Shown here piece after piece: positions 35,306 through 46,066 of a stretch of 64,000 bases of DNA. Location of the stretch: positions 2,728,001 through 2,792,000 of the forward strand of contig NZ_CP048812.1 in NCBI RefSeq assembly GCF_010977575.1, in the 5' to 3' direction. A program made the position numbers and the translations under genes. Each line of letters begins with the position of its first letter. Position 1 is the first letter of the stretch. The DNA comes from Halomonas socia. Its GTDB lineage: Bacteria > Pseudomonadota > Gammaproteobacteria > Pseudomonadales > Halomonadaceae. The notes beneath the pieces were generated by a model, which did not search any database, was not told the DNA's origin, and saw only the letters and a list, made by a program, of their open reading frames with translations.

Positions 35306-37255
35306 TCAGTTCCTGGCCAGCAGCGAGGCGTCATAGCGCACGTTGCGCTCGGCCGGGGTGAGCATCGCCACGCCGCGGCTATCGCCGCCGTTGGCCAGGC
35401 TCTCGAAGATCACCCGGTAGGCGAGTACCGCCTGCACGTAGTCGCGGGTCTCGCGGAACGGAATACTTTCGACGAACAGGTCGAACTCCTGCGGGGCGTC
35501 GCGTAGCCAGCGGTCGACGCGGCCGGGGCCGGCGTTGTAGGCCGCGGCGGCGGCCAGGCGGTTGCCGCTATAGCGATCGGTCATGTCGCGAATATAGGTA
35601 CTGCCGAGGCGGATGTTGAGCGCCGGGTCGAGCACGCCGTAGGGCCCTGGGTCGCTGATGCCCAACTGGCGACTGAGCTGGGTGGCGGTGCCGGGCATGA
35701 TCTGCATCAGGCCGCGGGCGCCAGCTGGCGACAGTGCCTCGGTGTTGTAGGCGCTCTCGCGCCGGGCGATGCCCATCAGCAGGTAGGGGTCGACGCCGGT
35801 CATCCGCCCCCAGTGAATGAAGTCCTCGCGGAAGGCCTGCGGGAAGCGCCACTCCAGCGCGTCCCACATCTGGCCGGTGATGGTGGTCTGCACCAGCTTG
35901 GCGTACCAGCCCTGGCGCTGGGCGTAGTCGGCCAGGGCGTGTGCCTCCTGGTTGCTGGCGCGGGCCACTGCGGCATACCACTCGCTGTTGGCCAGGCCCT
36001 GCTCACCGATGCGCATCAGCGCCTCGGTGCGCTGTACCACCGGCCAGTTGGCGACTTCCTGGCGATAGTCGTCGTTGAACGAGGCGCGCTCCATATTCAG
36101 CGCATAGGGCTGGTCGAGGCGGTCGGCGGCGGCGAAGGCGAAGAAATTGCGGCCCTCGGCGGCGCGCGCGTAAGCTGCGCTGGCAGCCTCGCTGTTACCC
36201 AGCATCTCATTGCTGCGCGCCAGCCAGTACTGCCAGCGGCTGTCGCTCAGGGTGTCCTCGGGCATCTGCTCCAGCCAGCGGTGGGCGTCCTGCCAGTCGT
36301 GGCGTGCCAGGGCGTTGCGCACGCGCAGCTCATACAGGCTGCCGCTGACCAGCCGCGGCAGCGCCTCGTCGACCCAGGCCAGGTTCTGGCGCACATCGCG
36401 CACCATGGAGTAGAACGCCAGGTCGTGTTCGATGTCGTGGCGGGTGTCGCTGTCGATATTGAGATGCGGCGCGATCTTGCGCCACGCCTCCAGTGCCGCT
36501 TCGGTATCGGCGCGGGTGAAGCCGTGCATGGCGGCGGCGAACATCGCGCTGCCGCCGCGCCCGTCGGGGCCGACCCTTGCCGGCACCTGGGTCACCGCGG
36601 CATAGTCGCCGCGCAGGCGCTCCACGGCGTCGCGGGCGTCATCCCAGTCGCTGCCGAGCAGCCGCCCGAGATAGCGCATCAGGCCGCTTTCGCCGCTCTG
36701 CCAGGCCAGCATCTTGCGTGCCCAGATATCATCGGCGCTGATCTCGCCGCTGGCGCGCAGGCGATCGAACAGGGAATCGCAGGCCGAAGGCTGGGAGCGG
36801 CCGACGTGCCACAGCTCGCGGCCGCCCTCTGCGGCTGCGGCCGGGTCGCTGCCGAGCAGCGCGGTGTAGTAGTAGCACTGACGCTCACTGCCGCTGGGCA
36901 CGCCGTCGCTGACCGCCAGCAGGCTGCCGAAGCGCCCGGCCTGGCCGTAGCGGGTCTGGGCCTGGCCGCGTATCCATTCGGCCAGCGGCGAGTCGGCGTG
37001 GCGCTCCATGAAATCGAGGATCTGGCCCGGCTCGGCCTGGGGCAGGCGCGCGCGCAGGCGATGGTACTCGACGTAGCCGGCCAGCAGGTGGTCGTCGATG
37101 CCGGCGGCATCGACGCGGCTCCACTCCTGATTGCGAGCCGCTTCCAGGGCGTCGCGCATGGCTTGGTCGCGGCTCTGGTCGGCGTGAAGTGGCAGGCTGA
37201 GTGCCAGGGCGGTAAACAGGGTGACGACACCCCTGGCGAGACGGATGTGTTGCAT
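35306..37255 (-). CDS. slt: Soluble lytic murein transglycosylase
   Basis: Periplasmic enzyme of 649 residues that cleaves peptidoglycan glycan chains and forms 1,6-anhydro ends. A Sec signal peptide (about 1-25, ending PLHA) is followed by the alpha-helical superhelical U and L domains. The C-terminal lysozyme-like domain carries catalytic Glu500 in RRESAYN, then GARGLMQIMPGTA and AAAYNAGPGRVDRWL. Length is close to E. coli Slt70 (645). It is transcribed alone; about 180 bp separate it from the divergent thioesterase genes. Confidence 0.95.
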   Translation of the reverse strand: MQHIRLARGVVTLFTALALSLPLHADQSRDQAMRDALEAARNQEWSRVDAAGIDDHLLAGYVEYHRLRARLPQAEPGQILDFMERHADSPLAEWIRGQAQTRYGQAGRFGSLLAVSDGVPSGSERQCYYYTALLGSDPAAAAEGGRELWHVGRSQPSACDSLFDRLRASGEISADDIWARKMLAWQSGESGLMRYLGRLLGSDWDDARDAVERLRGDYAAVTQVPARVGPDGRGGSAMFAAAMHGFTRADTEAALEAWRKIAPHLNIDSDTRHDIEHDLAFYSMVRDVRQNLAWVDEALPRLVSGSLYELRVRNALARHDWQDAHRWLEQMPEDTLSDSRWQYWLARSNEMLGNSEAASAAYARAAEGRNFFAFAAADRLDQPYALNMERASFNDDYRQEVANWPVVQRTEALMRIGEQGLANSEWYAAVARASNQEAHALADYAQRQGWYAKLVQTTITGQMWDALEWRFPQAFREDFIHWGRMTGVDPYLLMGIARRESAYNTEALSPAGARGLMQIMPGTATQLSRQLGISDPGPYGVLDPALNIRLGSTYIRDMTDRYSGNRLAAAAAYNAGPGRVDRWLRDAPQEFDLFVESIPFRETRDYVQAVLAYRVIFESLANGGDSRGVAMLTPAERNVRYDASLLARN

Positions 37256-37437
37256 GACGGCGGAGCCTCTCGGTGCGTGCGAACTCGACCCGCCTATCCT
37301 CGCCGATGCGCTGCCCGCTGAGTAGTGTCGCGTGGCGGCGACAGCGCATTCGATAGGCGGCTAAGGTCGACGTTGCCGCGGTTCGCGTTTTGGCGCTAAA
37401 TAACGATACATACGTTTGAATAGCTAACGAGGTGGCG

Positions 37438-37923
37438 ATGAGCAGTGGCGATGGACGCACACCCGAGGCCTGGCAGGCGGCGCTGACGCGCTTCGTCCAG
37501 GTGATTCCGCACACCCGCGAGCTGGGGCTCGAGGTGGTACAGGCGATACCGCCCCGGGTGACCATGCGTCTGCCGTGGCACGACGACCTGCTCGGCGATA
37601 GCCAGCGCGGGCTGGTCCACGGCGGCGTGCTGAGCATGCTGCTGGATACCCTGTGCGGCTCGGCGGTGCTGTGCGGCCTGCCCGAGCCGGAGGTGTGTCC
37701 GACTCTCGATCTGCGCGTCGACCACTACCGGCCGGCGCTGGCCGGCCACGACCTGCACGGTGAGGCCTGGGTGGTACGCATCTCCGAGTCGGTGGTGTTC
37801 AGCGAGGGGCGCGTCTGGCAGCAGCCGGAACGCATCGTGGCCCGCGGTATCGGCAACTTCGTGCGGCTGGGGCCGCGCAATACGCCGCCGGGCTTTGCCG
37901 CGGCGCTGTTCGGCGAGGAGTAG
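37438..37923 (+). CDS. PaaI-family hotdog-fold thioesterase (first of two)
   Basis: Acyl-CoA thioesterase-like protein of 161 residues. The hotdog central helix begins with LVHGGVLSMLLDTLCG, the usual HGG motif with Asp as probable catalytic residue, followed by TLDLRVDHYRPA. The ATG at 37438 is preferred over the in-frame GTG at 37432 because ACGAGG sits at proper spacing. It is followed 3 bp later by a second gene of the same family. Substrates of PaaI-like enzymes vary (phenylacetyl-CoA and other acyl-CoAs), and the substrate here is unknown. Confidence 0.88.
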   Translation: MSSGDGRTPEAWQAALTRFVQVIPHTRELGLEVVQAIPPRVTMRLPWHDDLLGDSQRGLVHGGVLSMLLDTLCGSAVLCGLPEPEVCPTLDLRVDHYRPALAGHDLHGEAWVVRISESVVFSEGRVWQQPERIVARGIGNFVRLGPRNTPPGFAAALFGEE

Positions 37924-37926
37924 CCC

Positions 37927-38406
37927 ATGTTCGAGACATCGATCGCCAGCCAGTGGCTGGCCCACACCCGCGAACACGGTGACCTGGAGGCGTGGTTGGC
38001 GCTGGTCCCCTATGCCCGGCGCATCGGCGTCAGCGCCGAGGTCGACGACCACGGCGTGCTCTTCCATCTGGCGCCGCAGCAGGGCAACGTCGGCAATATC
38101 CTGCTGCCGGCGCTGCACGGCGGGGTGGTGGCAGCATTCATGGAGACCGCCGCTTCGCTGGACCTGATGCTGGCCACCCGCGAGCCGCGGCTGCCCAAGA
38201 TCATCGACTTTTCCATCGACTTTCTGCAGGCGGCGCGGCTGGCACCGACCCAGGCGCGCTGCCGGCTGCTGCGCGAGGGCAAGCGCATGGCCAATGTCCA
38301 GGTGACCGCCTGGCAGCAGAGCGAAGCGCAGCCGGTGGCCACGGCGCGACTGCACTTCGCCCTGGCCGACCCGGACGACGCTTCGCTGATCAACCGCAAC
38401 GCTTGA
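37927..38406 (+). CDS. PaaI-family hotdog-fold thioesterase (second of two)
   Basis: Protein of 159 residues, same fold as its upstream neighbour but clearly diverged: LHGGVVAAFMETAASLDL in the active-site helix and KIIDFSIDFLQAA in the next strand. It has Glu where the first copy has Asp. The pair is transcribed together with a 3-bp gap and may form a heteromer or act on different acyl-CoAs. The stop codon overlaps the -35 element of the htpG heat-shock promoter (38402-38408). Confidence 0.87.
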   Translation: MFETSIASQWLAHTREHGDLEAWLALVPYARRIGVSAEVDDHGVLFHLAPQQGNVGNILLPALHGGVVAAFMETAASLDLMLATREPRLPKIIDFSIDFLQAARLAPTQARCRLLREGKRMANVQVTAWQQSEAQPVATARLHFALADPDDASLINRNA

Positions 38407-38429
38407 AAAGCGCACGCTGAGCCCCATAT
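38402..38429 (+). promoter_or_regulatory. Sigma-32 heat-shock promoter of htpG
   Basis: CTTGAAA (38402-38408), 13-base spacer, CCCCATAT (38422-38429): this matches the RpoH consensus CTTGAAA/CCCCATNT almost perfectly, about 70 bp before the htpG start. The -35 element overlaps the stop codon of the preceding gene. Confidence 0.88.
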
Positions 38430-38498
38430 CACGATCACGTTACGACCTGGCGCCGCGAGGCCGCCTTTTTTCACTGTGATCCTATGAGGGCTCGTTCC

Positions 38499-40403
38499 AT
38501 GGCCACTGCCACTCAAGAAGAAACCCTGGGTTTTCAGACCGAGGTCAAGCAGCTACTGCATCTGATGATCCACTCCCTGTACTCCAACCGGGAGATCTTC
38601 CTGCGTGAGCTGATTTCCAATGCCGCCGACGCCTGCGACAAGCTGCGCTACGAGGCACTGGACAACGATGCGCTGTATGAGGATGACAGCGAGCTGCGCG
38701 TCGAGATCGAGGTCGACGCCGAGGCCAATAGCGTGACTCTGCGCGACACCGGCATCGGCATGAACCGCGACGAGGTGATCAAGAACCTCGGCACCATCGC
38801 CCGCAGCGGCACCGCCGAGTTCCTCCAGCAGCTTTCCGGCGAGCAGCAGAAGGACGCCAAGCTGATTGGCCAGTTCGGGGTCGGCTTCTACTCCGGGTTC
38901 ATCGTCGCCGACGAGGTCATCGTGCGTACACGCCGCGCCGGGGAGTCCAGCGAGGCCGGCGTAGAGTGGCGCTCCAAGGGCGAGGGCGAGTTCACCATCG
39001 CCGAGATCGAGCGGCCTGTGCGTGGCACCGAGATCGTGCTGCACTTGAAGGACGACGCCAAGGAGTTTGCCGACGACTTCCGCCTCAAGAGCCTGATCCG
39101 CAAGTACTCCGACCATATCGACGTGCCGGTGCGCATGTCCAAGGTCGAGTCCGCCAAGGACGACGACGGCAACCCCATCGAGGGCAGTGACGTCACCACC
39201 TGGGAGACCGTCAACGAGGCCACCGCACTGTGGGTGCGACCCAAGAGCGACCTCAGCGACGACGACTACAAGGCCTTCTACAAGCACGTCGCCCACGACT
39301 TCAGCGATCCGCTGACCTGGAGCCACAACAAGGTCGAGGGCAAGCTCGAGTACACCAGCCTGCTCTACGTGCCCGGCCGTGCGCCCTTCGACCTCTACGA
39401 ACGCGACGGCGCGCGTGGCGTCAAGCTCTATGTGCAGCGCGTGTTCATCATGGATGACGCCGAGCAGTTCCTGCCGCTCTACCTGCGCTTCATCAAGGGC
39501 GTGGTGGACACCAAGGACCTGTCGCTCAACGTCTCCCGCGAGCTGCTGCAGCAGGACCCGCAGGTCGAGAAGATGAAGAGTGCGCTGACCAAGCGCTCGC
39601 TGGATATGCTCAAGAAGCTGGCCAAGGACGACGCGGCCTACCAGACCTTCTGGAACACCTTCGGCAGCGTGCTCAAGGAGGGGCCCGCCGAGGACTACGC
39701 CAACCGCGACAAGATCGCCGGGCTGCTGCGTTTCGCCACCACCCACACCGACAGCACCACCCAGGATCAATCGCTGGCGGCCTACGTCGAGCGCATGCAG
39801 GAAGGCCAGCAGAAGATCTACTACATCGTCGCCGACAGCTTCAATGCGGCCAAGAACAGCCCGCATCTGGAGATCTTCCGCAAGAAGGGCATCGAAGTGC
39901 TGCTGCTCTCCGACCGCATCGACGAGTGGCTGATGAGCCATCTCACCGAGTTCGACAGCAAGGCCTTCGTCGACGTGGCCAAGGGCGAGCTGGACCTCGG
40001 CGAGATCGAGGGCGAGGAGGAGAAGAAGGCCCAGGAGGAGACCGCCAAGGCCAAGCAAGACCTGCTCAAGCGCGTCAAGGAGGCGCTGGGCGAGGAGGTC
40101 CAGGAGGTCAAGGTGACCCACCGCCTGACCGACTCGCCGGCCTGTGTGGTGCTACCGGAGAACGAGATGGGCTTCCAGATGCGTCGCATCATGGAAGCCG
40201 CCGGCCAGCCGCTGCCGGAGGTCAAGCCGATCCTCGAGCTCAACCCCGAGCACGCTCTGGTGGGGCGCCTGGAGGGCGCCGAGGGCGAGGCTTTCGGCGA
40301 CTTGGCGCGGATCCTGCTCGACCAGGCGATCATCGCCGAGGGTGGTCATCTCGACGACCCGGCGGCCTACGTCAAGCGCCTCAACGCGCTGCTCACCGCC
40401 TGA
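38499..40403 (+). CDS. htpG: Chaperone HtpG (bacterial Hsp90)
   Basis: ATP-dependent cytosolic chaperone of 634 residues. The N-terminal GHKL ATPase domain shows [36 protein letters not shown] and [14 protein letters not shown]. The middle domain holds [11 protein letters not shown] with the catalytic-loop Arg, and the C-terminal dimerisation domain is complete. Length agrees with E. coli HtpG (624). The ATG at 38499 has GAGGG eight bases upstream. A sigma-32 promoter precedes it, so expression should rise on heat or protein-damage stress, arsenic included. Confidence 0.97.
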   Translation: MATATQEETLGFQTEVKQLLHLMIHSLYSNREIFLRELISNAADACDKLRYEALDNDALYEDDSELRVEIEVDAEANSVTLRDTGIGMNRDEVIKNLGTIARSGTAEFLQQLSGEQQKDAKLIGQFGVGFYSGFIVADEVIVRTRRAGESSEAGVEWRSKGEGEFTIAEIERPVRGTEIVLHLKDDAKEFADDFRLKSLIRKYSDHIDVPVRMSKVESAKDDDGNPIEGSDVTTWETVNEATALWVRPKSDLSDDDYKAFYKHVAHDFSDPLTWSHNKVEGKLEYTSLLYVPGRAPFDLYERDGARGVKLYVQRVFIMDDAEQFLPLYLRFIKGVVDTKDLSLNVSRELLQQDPQVEKMKSALTKRSLDMLKKLAKDDAAYQTFWNTFGSVLKEGPAEDYANRDKIAGLLRFATTHTDSTTQDQSLAAYVERMQEGQQKIYYIVADSFNAAKNSPHLEIFRKKGIEVLLLSDRIDEWLMSHLTEFDSKAFVDVAKGELDLGEIEGEEEKKAQEETAKAKQDLLKRVKEALGEEVQEVKVTHRLTDSPACVVLPENEMGFQMRRIMEAAGQPLPEVKPILELNPEHALVGRLEGAEGEAFGDLARILLDQAIIAEGGHLDDPAAYVKRLNALLTA

Positions 40404-40437
40404 CATCCCAGACCTCGCGTAGTAAGTAAGCATCGAT

Positions 40438-40468
40438 GGCCCCGCCGGCACTACGCTGGCGGGGCCTT
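40438..40468 (+). terminator. Probable terminator after htpG
   Basis: GC-rich stem GGCCCCGCC / GGCGGGGCC with an 11-base loop, followed by a short, weak T-rich tail. Confidence 0.7.
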
Positions 40469-40568
40469 CTGCGTCTGGGGCAGCGAATGTCGCACGCGTT
40501 GGCTGGGCGGTCGGCAGAGTCGCCGTTCAACGCCTATGCTGCAGTGAATTCCCGCAAGAGGCAGCGCA

Positions 40569-41168
40569 ATGAATCGTCAGGTCGGCCAGACCAAGCTACG
40601 CATCTGCGATGCCCGCGACGAGGGTGCGGCGCTGATGATCATCGACGTCCAGCAGGCCATCGACGACACCCGCTACTGGGGCGAGCGCAACAACCCCGAG
40701 ATGGAGGCGCGGCTGGCCGACCTGCTGGCCTGCTGGCGCGGTGGCAACGGCAATATCGTCCACGTGCGACACTTCTCGCGCACACCGCGCTCGCCCTATC
40801 GGTCGGGCCAGCCCGGCGCCGACTTCAAGGCGTGCGTGATGCCACGACAGGGCGAACGCGTGGTCACCAAGCACGTCAACAGCGCCTTCATCGGCACCGA
40901 CCTCGAAAGCTGGCTGCGCCGCCACGGCGTGGCGCGTCTGGTCGTGGCCGGTGTCGCCACCGCGCATTCAGTGAGCACCACGGTGCGTCATGCTGCCTGC
41001 CTCGACTTCGCCGTCAGCGTGGTCGAGGATGCCTGCGCTACCTTTGCGGTGGAAGATCGCCACGGCCAGCGTTGGCCTGCCGAAGAAGTGCACCGCTTGA
41101 ACCTGGCACTGCTCGACGGCGAATATGCAGAGATCGCCTCGACCCTGGAGGTCGTCAGGCACTACTGA
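40569..41168 (+). CDS. Isochorismatase-like hydrolase lacking the usual catalytic cysteine
   Basis: Alpha/beta hydrolase of the isochorismatase superfamily, 199 residues. The catalytic Asp (LMIIDVQ) and Lys (VTKHVNSAF) are present. At the position where cysteine hydrolases of the family have Cys (T..C...T), this protein reads TAHSVSTT, with Ser. True isochorismatases such as PhzD also lack the cysteine, so it may be an ether hydrolase rather than an amidase; a nicotinamidase role is unlikely. It is a single gene between htpG and pntAB with no obvious pathway partner. Confidence 0.85.
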   Translation: MNRQVGQTKLRICDARDEGAALMIIDVQQAIDDTRYWGERNNPEMEARLADLLACWRGGNGNIVHVRHFSRTPRSPYRSGQPGADFKACVMPRQGERVVTKHVNSAFIGTDLESWLRRHGVARLVVAGVATAHSVSTTVRHAACLDFAVSVVEDACATFAVEDRHGQRWPAEEVHRLNLALLDGEYAEIASTLEVVRHY

Positions 41169-41229
41169 CGGCTCGACCCACAACAATACGCCATCACGCC
41201 TAGCTTCGATGACAAGGAGGGGAATGCAC

Positions 41230-42801
41230 GTGAAAATTGGAGCACCCAAGGAGACGTTTGCCGGTGAGGCCCGAGTGGCCTTGACCCCGGAGAGCGCTGG
41301 ACACATTCACAAGCTTGGCCACGAGTGCCTGGTGGAGCGCGGCGCTGGCCTGGCCGCCGGCTTTGACGACGATGCCTACCGTGAGGCCGGCGTTACCCTG
41401 GTCGATAGCGCCGAGGCTCTGTGGCGCGAGTCCGAGGTGGTGATCAAGGTGCGCGAGCCATCGGAGGCCGAGGCCGACCTGCTGCGCGAGGGGCAGACGC
41501 TGATCAGTTTCTTCTGGCCGGCCCAGCAGGAGGCGCTGCTGGAGCGCTGCCGGGCCAGCGGCGCCAGCGTGATCGCCATGGACATGGTGCCGCGCATCTC
41601 GCGAGCCCAGAAGATGGATGCGCTATCCTCGATGGCCAATATCGCCGGCTACCGCGCGGTGATCGAGGCCGGCAACAACTTTGGGCGCTTCTTCACCGGC
41701 CAGGTGACCGCCGCCGGCAAGGTGCCCCCGGCCAAGGTGCTGATAATCGGCGCCGGGGTGGCGGGGCTCGCCGCCATCGGCACCGCGACCAGCCTGGGCG
41801 CGGTGGTACGTGCCTTCGACGTGCGCCCCGAAGTAGCCGAGCAGATCGAATCCATGGGTGCCGAGTTCCTGTTCCTCGACTTCGATGACAGCGCCGACGG
41901 TTCCGAGAGCGGCGGCTACGCCAAGCCCTCGAGCCCCGAGTTCCGCGAGAAGCAGTTGGCGCTGTTCCGCGAGCAGGCGCCGGAGGTGGATATCGTCATC
42001 ACCACCGCGCTGATCCCCGGCCAGCCGGCCCCCAAGCTGTGGCTGGAGGACATGGTCGCGGCCATGAAACCGGGCTCGGTGATCATCGACCTGGCCGCCG
42101 AGAAGGGCGGCAACTGCGACCTGACCCAGCCCGACCAGCGGGTGGTCAGCGACAACGGCGTAGTGGTGGTCGGCTATACCGACTTCCCCTCGCGCATGGC
42201 CACCCAGGCCTCGCTGCTCTATGCCACCAACGTGCGGCACATGCTCACCGACCTGACGCCGGAGAAGGACGGCGCCATCGTTCACGACATGGAGGATGAC
42301 GTGATCCGCGGCGCCACGGTGACCCACCGGGGCGAGGTGACCTTCCCGCCGCCGCCGCCCAAGGTCAAGGCGATTGCCGCGGCCAAACCCAAGCCCAAGG
42401 AGAAAGCGCCCACCGTGGAGGAGAAGAAAGCCGCTGAACTTGCCACCTTCAAGGCCCAGACCAAGCGCCAGCTGACGCTGCTCGGCGCCGGCGGGGCGCT
42501 GATGCTGCTGCTCGGGCAGATCGCCCCGGCGTCGTTCATGCAGCATCTGATCGTCTTCGTACTGGCCTGCTTCGTCGGCTTCCAGGTGATCTGGAACGTC
42601 AGCCATTCGTTGCACACGCCGCTGATGGCAGTCACCAACGCGATCTCGGGGATCATCATCCTCGGCGCGGTGCTGCAGATCGGCTCGGGCAACTGGGTCG
42701 TGGTGCTGCTGGCCGCGATCTCGGTGCTGATTGCAACGATCAATATCGTCGGTGGCTTCCTGGTGACACGCCGGATGCTGGCCATGTTCCAGAAATCCTG
42801 A
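41230..42801 (+). CDS. pntA: NAD(P) transhydrogenase subunit alpha
   Basis: Membrane-bound proton-pumping transhydrogenase, alpha subunit, 523 residues. It carries the NAD(H)-binding domain I (alanine-dehydrogenase-like, with [13 protein letters not shown]) and, after a Lys/Pro-rich linker (about 395-420), four membrane spans of domain II. The GTG at 41230 is chosen: it is nine bases after AGGAGG and gives [10 protein letters not shown], matching E. coli PntA's start; an ATG at 41224 is too close to the ribosome site. It transfers hydride between NADH and NADP+ using the proton gradient. pntB follows after 16 bp. Confidence 0.95.
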   Translation: MKIGAPKETFAGEARVALTPESAGHIHKLGHECLVERGAGLAAGFDDDAYREAGVTLVDSAEALWRESEVVIKVREPSEAEADLLREGQTLISFFWPAQQEALLERCRASGASVIAMDMVPRISRAQKMDALSSMANIAGYRAVIEAGNNFGRFFTGQVTAAGKVPPAKVLIIGAGVAGLAAIGTATSLGAVVRAFDVRPEVAEQIESMGAEFLFLDFDDSADGSESGGYAKPSSPEFREKQLALFREQAPEVDIVITTALIPGQPAPKLWLEDMVAAMKPGSVIIDLAAEKGGNCDLTQPDQRVVSDNGVVVVGYTDFPSRMATQASLLYATNVRHMLTDLTPEKDGAIVHDMEDDVIRGATVTHRGEVTFPPPPPKVKAIAAAKPKPKEKAPTVEEKKAAELATFKAQTKRQLTLLGAGGALMLLLGQIAPASFMQHLIVFVLACFVGFQVIWNVSHSLHTPLMAVTNAISGIIILGAVLQIGSGNWVVVLLAAISVLIATINIVGGFLVTRRMLAMFQKS

Positions 42802-42817
42802 GCGGCGGAGACAGACT

Positions 42818-44260
42818 ATGTTGGGTCAAGGATTCGTATCTGCCGCGGCAATTGCGGCGAGTGTGCTGTTCATCCTGTCGTTGGGCGGGCTGAGCAATCA
42901 AGAAAAAGCCAAGCGGGCAGTGTGGTACGGCATCGTCGGCATGGCGCTGGCGGTGGTGTTCACCGCCCTGGGGCCGGGCATTGGTGCCTACTGGTTGATG
43001 ATCCCGATGATCGTTGCCGGCGCGGTGATCGGCTGGTGGGTCGCCAAGCGCGTGGCGATGACCGAGATGCCGCAGCTGGTGGCGGCGCTGCACAGCTTCG
43101 TCGGCCTGGCCGCCGTGTTCGTGGCCTGGAGCGCCGATCTGGAGCGGCGCCGGGTGCTGGCGGTACGCGCCACCGAAGGGGCGGCCGAGGAGTTCTCGGC
43201 CTTCGCCGCGCTGGTTGCCACCAAGGCGCCCGACGAGCTGACCTTCCTGCAGCTCGAGGTGGTGTTCGCCATCTTCATCGGTGCGGTGACCTTCACCGGC
43301 TCGGTGATAGCCTTCGGCAAGCTGGCCGGCAAGGTCGACGGCAAGCCCAAGCAGCTGCCCGGTGGCCACCTGCTCAACGCCGTGGCGGCGGGGCTGTGCC
43401 TGCTGCTGGCAATCGCCTACGTATCCGGGGCGGGTTTCTGGACGCTGCTGGTGCTGGCGGCGCTGTCGTTCTTCATCGGCTATCACCTGATCATGGGCAT
43501 CGGCGGTGCCGACATGCCGGTGGTGGTATCGATGCTCAACAGCTACTCCGGCTGGGCGGCGGCGGCCATCGGCTTCACGCTCTCCAACGACCTGCTGATC
43601 GTCACCGGCGCGCTGGTCGGCTCGAGCGGGGCGATTCTCTCCTACATCATGTGCAAGGCGATGAACCGCAACTTCCTCAGCGTGATCCTCGGCGGCTTTG
43701 GTGGCACCAGCGGGCCGGCGGCGGAGATCGAGGGCGAGCAGGTGGCCATCGACGCCGGTGGCGTAGCCGCGGCGCTCAACAGCGCCGACAGTGTGGTCAT
43801 CGTGCCGGGCTACGGCATGGCGGTGGCCCAGGCGCAGAACGCGGTGAGCGAGCTGACCCGCAAGCTGCGCGCGGCGGGCAAGGAGGTGCGCTTCGCCATT
43901 CACCCGGTGGCCGGCCGGCTGCCGGGGCACATGAACGTGCTGCTGGCCGAAGCCAAGGTGCCCTATGACATCGTGCTGGAGATGGATGAGATCAACGATG
44001 ATTTCCCCGACACCGACGTAGCGATCGTGATCGGCTCCAACGATATCGTAAACCCCGCCGCCCAGGAGGATCCCAACAGCCCCATCGCCGGCATGCCGGT
44101 GCTCGAGGTATGGCGCTCGCGGGTGGTGTTCGTGTGCAAGCGTGGCCAGGGTACCGGCTACTCGGGCATCGAGAACCCGCTGTTCTTCAAGGACAACACG
44201 CGCATGCTCTACGGCGATGCGCGGGACAGCATCGACACGTTGATCCCGCTGATCGAATAG
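42818..44260 (+). CDS. pntB: NAD(P) transhydrogenase subunit beta
   Basis: Beta subunit, 480 residues: about nine membrane spans (domain II) followed by the NADP(H)-binding domain III. The latter shows [12 protein letters not shown], the [16 protein letters not shown] segment, [29 protein letters not shown] and [16 protein letters not shown]. It is slightly longer than E. coli PntB (462) because of a larger loop around residues 100-135 ([18 protein letters not shown]). With PntA it makes NADPH for biosynthesis and for reductive defence. An intrinsic terminator follows at 44288. Confidence 0.96.
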   Translation: MLGQGFVSAAAIAASVLFILSLGGLSNQEKAKRAVWYGIVGMALAVVFTALGPGIGAYWLMIPMIVAGAVIGWWVAKRVAMTEMPQLVAALHSFVGLAAVFVAWSADLERRRVLAVRATEGAAEEFSAFAALVATKAPDELTFLQLEVVFAIFIGAVTFTGSVIAFGKLAGKVDGKPKQLPGGHLLNAVAAGLCLLLAIAYVSGAGFWTLLVLAALSFFIGYHLIMGIGGADMPVVVSMLNSYSGWAAAAIGFTLSNDLLIVTGALVGSSGAILSYIMCKAMNRNFLSVILGGFGGTSGPAAEIEGEQVAIDAGGVAAALNSADSVVIVPGYGMAVAQAQNAVSELTRKLRAAGKEVRFAIHPVAGRLPGHMNVLLAEAKVPYDIVLEMDEINDDFPDTDVAIVIGSNDIVNPAAQEDPNSPIAGMPVLEVWRSRVVFVCKRGQGTGYSGIENPLFFKDNTRMLYGDARDSIDTLIPLIE

Positions 44261-44287
44261 GCCCCATGCCGCGATCTTTTGCCTACC

Positions 44288-44312
44288 AACGCCCCTCTCG
44301 AGGGGCGTTTTT
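44288..44312 (+). terminator. Intrinsic terminator after pntAB
   Basis: Stem AACGCCCCT / AGGGGCGTT with loop CTCG followed by a T-run. Confidence 0.92.
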
Positions 44313-44359
44313 GGTTACCATGCGGCGTAACGTTAACCTCAATAGGCTCAGAGGCGACC

Positions 44360-45427
44360 ATGTCACAACAACCCACGCGAGTGGCGGTGCTCGGCGGCGG
44401 CAGCTTCGGCACCGCCCTGGCCAGCATCGCCGCCGACAACGGCTGTGCGGTGCGCCAGTGGCTGCGCGATGCGGCACTGGCCGAGGAGATCAACCGCGAC
44501 CAGCGCAACTCGCGTTACCTGCCGGACTACCCCATCAACCCCGTGGTGCACGCCAGCAGCGATATGGCCGAGGTGCTCGACGCCGCCGAGCTGGTGCTGG
44601 TGGCGATCCCCTCCAAGGCGTTTCGCGAGGTGGTGCGCCAGGCGCACCCCTACTTGAATGCCGAGCAGATCCTGGTGAGTACCACCAAGGGCATCCAGGA
44701 GGAGGGGTTCAAGCTGATGAGCCAGATCCTCGAGGAGGAGACCGGCTTCAGCCATATCGGCGTGCTCTCGGGGCCCAACCTGGCCTCCGAGGTGGCTCAG
44801 AAGCAGCTCACCGCCACGGTAATCGCCAGCGATGACCCCCTGACCCGCGCGCGGGTGCAGAGCGTGCTCGGCTGCGACTACTTTCGCGTCTATGCCAGCA
44901 ACGACCGCTACGGGGTCGAGCTGGGCGGCGCGCTCAAGAACATCTATGCCATTGCCGCCGGCATGGCCGCGGCGCTGGGCATGGGCGAGAACACCCGCAG
45001 CATGCTGATGACCCGGGCGCTGGCCGAGATGAGCCGCTTCGCCGTGGAGGAGGGCGCCAATCCCATGACCTTCCTGGGGCTGGCCGGCGTCGGTGATCTC
45101 ATCGTCACCTGCTCGTCGAACCTGTCGCGCAACTACCGGGTCGGCCATGCGCTGGGCGAAGGGCGCACCCTGGACGAGGCCGTCGAGGCACTGGGTCAGG
45201 TCGCCGAGGGCGTCAACACCGTACGCCTGGTGCGCGACAAGGCCAACGCCGAAGGCATCTACATGCCGTTGGCCGAAGGCCTCTACCAGGTGCTGTTCAA
45301 CGACGTACCGGCGCGTCAGATGGCCAAGATGCTGATGCAGGGCGAGCAGAGCAGCGACGTGGAGTTCATCCTCTCCCGCGAGGACGTCAAGCAGGCACGC
45401 CGCCGGGAGACCAAGGATGGCGATTGA
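44360..45427 (+). CDS. gpsA: Glycerol-3-phosphate dehydrogenase [NAD(P)+]
   Basis: Cytoplasmic enzyme of 355 residues that reduces dihydroxyacetone phosphate to sn-glycerol 3-phosphate for phospholipid synthesis. The dinucleotide-binding motif GGGSFGTA (from residue 12), the catalytic-lysine segment [15 protein letters not shown] and the [14 protein letters not shown]...NYRVG stretch are all present. The ATG at 44360 matches the family's usual start ([14 protein letters not shown]). The gene overlaps sixA by 11 bases. Confidence 0.96.
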   Translation: MSQQPTRVAVLGGGSFGTALASIAADNGCAVRQWLRDAALAEEINRDQRNSRYLPDYPINPVVHASSDMAEVLDAAELVLVAIPSKAFREVVRQAHPYLNAEQILVSTTKGIQEEGFKLMSQILEEETGFSHIGVLSGPNLASEVAQKQLTATVIASDDPLTRARVQSVLGCDYFRVYASNDRYGVELGGALKNIYAIAAGMAAALGMGENTRSMLMTRALAEMSRFAVEEGANPMTFLGLAGVGDLIVTCSSNLSRNYRVGHALGEGRTLDEAVEALGQVAEGVNTVRLVRDKANAEGIYMPLAEGLYQVLFNDVPARQMAKMLMQGEQSSDVEFILSREDVKQARRRETKDGD

Positions 45428-45902
45428 ACGGCTGTGGATCATGCGCCACGGCGAAGCCGGCCGTGGCGTGCCGGATGCCGCGCGCCGCCTTACTCCGCGC
45501 GGCGAAGCCGAAGTGCAGCGCATGGCCGCCTGGCTGGCCGATGAGCTGAGCGACGCCGAGCGCCAGGCGCTACGCATCGTCGCCAGCCCCTTCACCCGCG
45601 CTCAGCAGAGTGCCGCGCTGGTCGCCGAGACGCTGGGTGGCGAGCTCGACACACTGGACTGCATTACGCCGGATGACGCGCCAATGGCGGTCATCGATTG
45701 GCTACAGGCCAATGCCGGCCGGCCGCTGCTGCTGGTCAGCCATATGCCGCTGGTCGGCGAGCTGACCGCCTGCCTTGTCGAGGGGCCGCGCGGCCGAGGG
45801 CTGGGCTTCGCTACGGCGGCGGTGGCCAGCCTCGAGGCGGACGTGTGGGCCGCCGGCTGTGCTACCCTGCGCGGCCTGACGGCGCCGGGCGAGCTGCGCT
45901 GA
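45417..45902 (+). CDS. sixA: Phosphohistidine phosphatase SixA
   Basis: Histidine-phosphatase-superfamily protein of 161 residues. The active-site RHG motif is in [11 protein letters not shown] near the N-terminus, with the second Arg in [11 protein letters not shown] and the second His in [12 protein letters not shown]. SixA removes phosphate from histidine-containing phosphotransfer proteins (ArcB HPt domain, nitrogen-PTS NPr in E. coli). Its start lies inside the end of gpsA (11-base overlap), so the two are co-translated. Confidence 0.93.
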   Translation: MAIERLWIMRHGEAGRGVPDAARRLTPRGEAEVQRMAAWLADELSDAERQALRIVASPFTRAQQSAALVAETLGGELDTLDCITPDDAPMAVIDWLQANAGRPLLLVSHMPLVGELTACLVEGPRGRGLGFATAAVASLEADVWAAGCATLRGLTAPGELR

Positions 45903-46066
45903 GCGCTTCTTCCAAGCTTGAACTTTAGTCGGAAATTGGTGCATCCCCGCTTGTTCGCCATCGTCAAAGTCTTTAGGTTGTATGTTGTATGATGTATGAC
46001 ACCGACAAGAATCGGCGGTCGATGAGAACCGGGGGCGCTCAGCCTCCAGAGCAAGAGGGCAGATGG

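Noticed and set aside
38553-40121. Long open frame opposite htpG
   Set aside because: Shadow frame caused by codon bias; htpG is intact on the plus strand.
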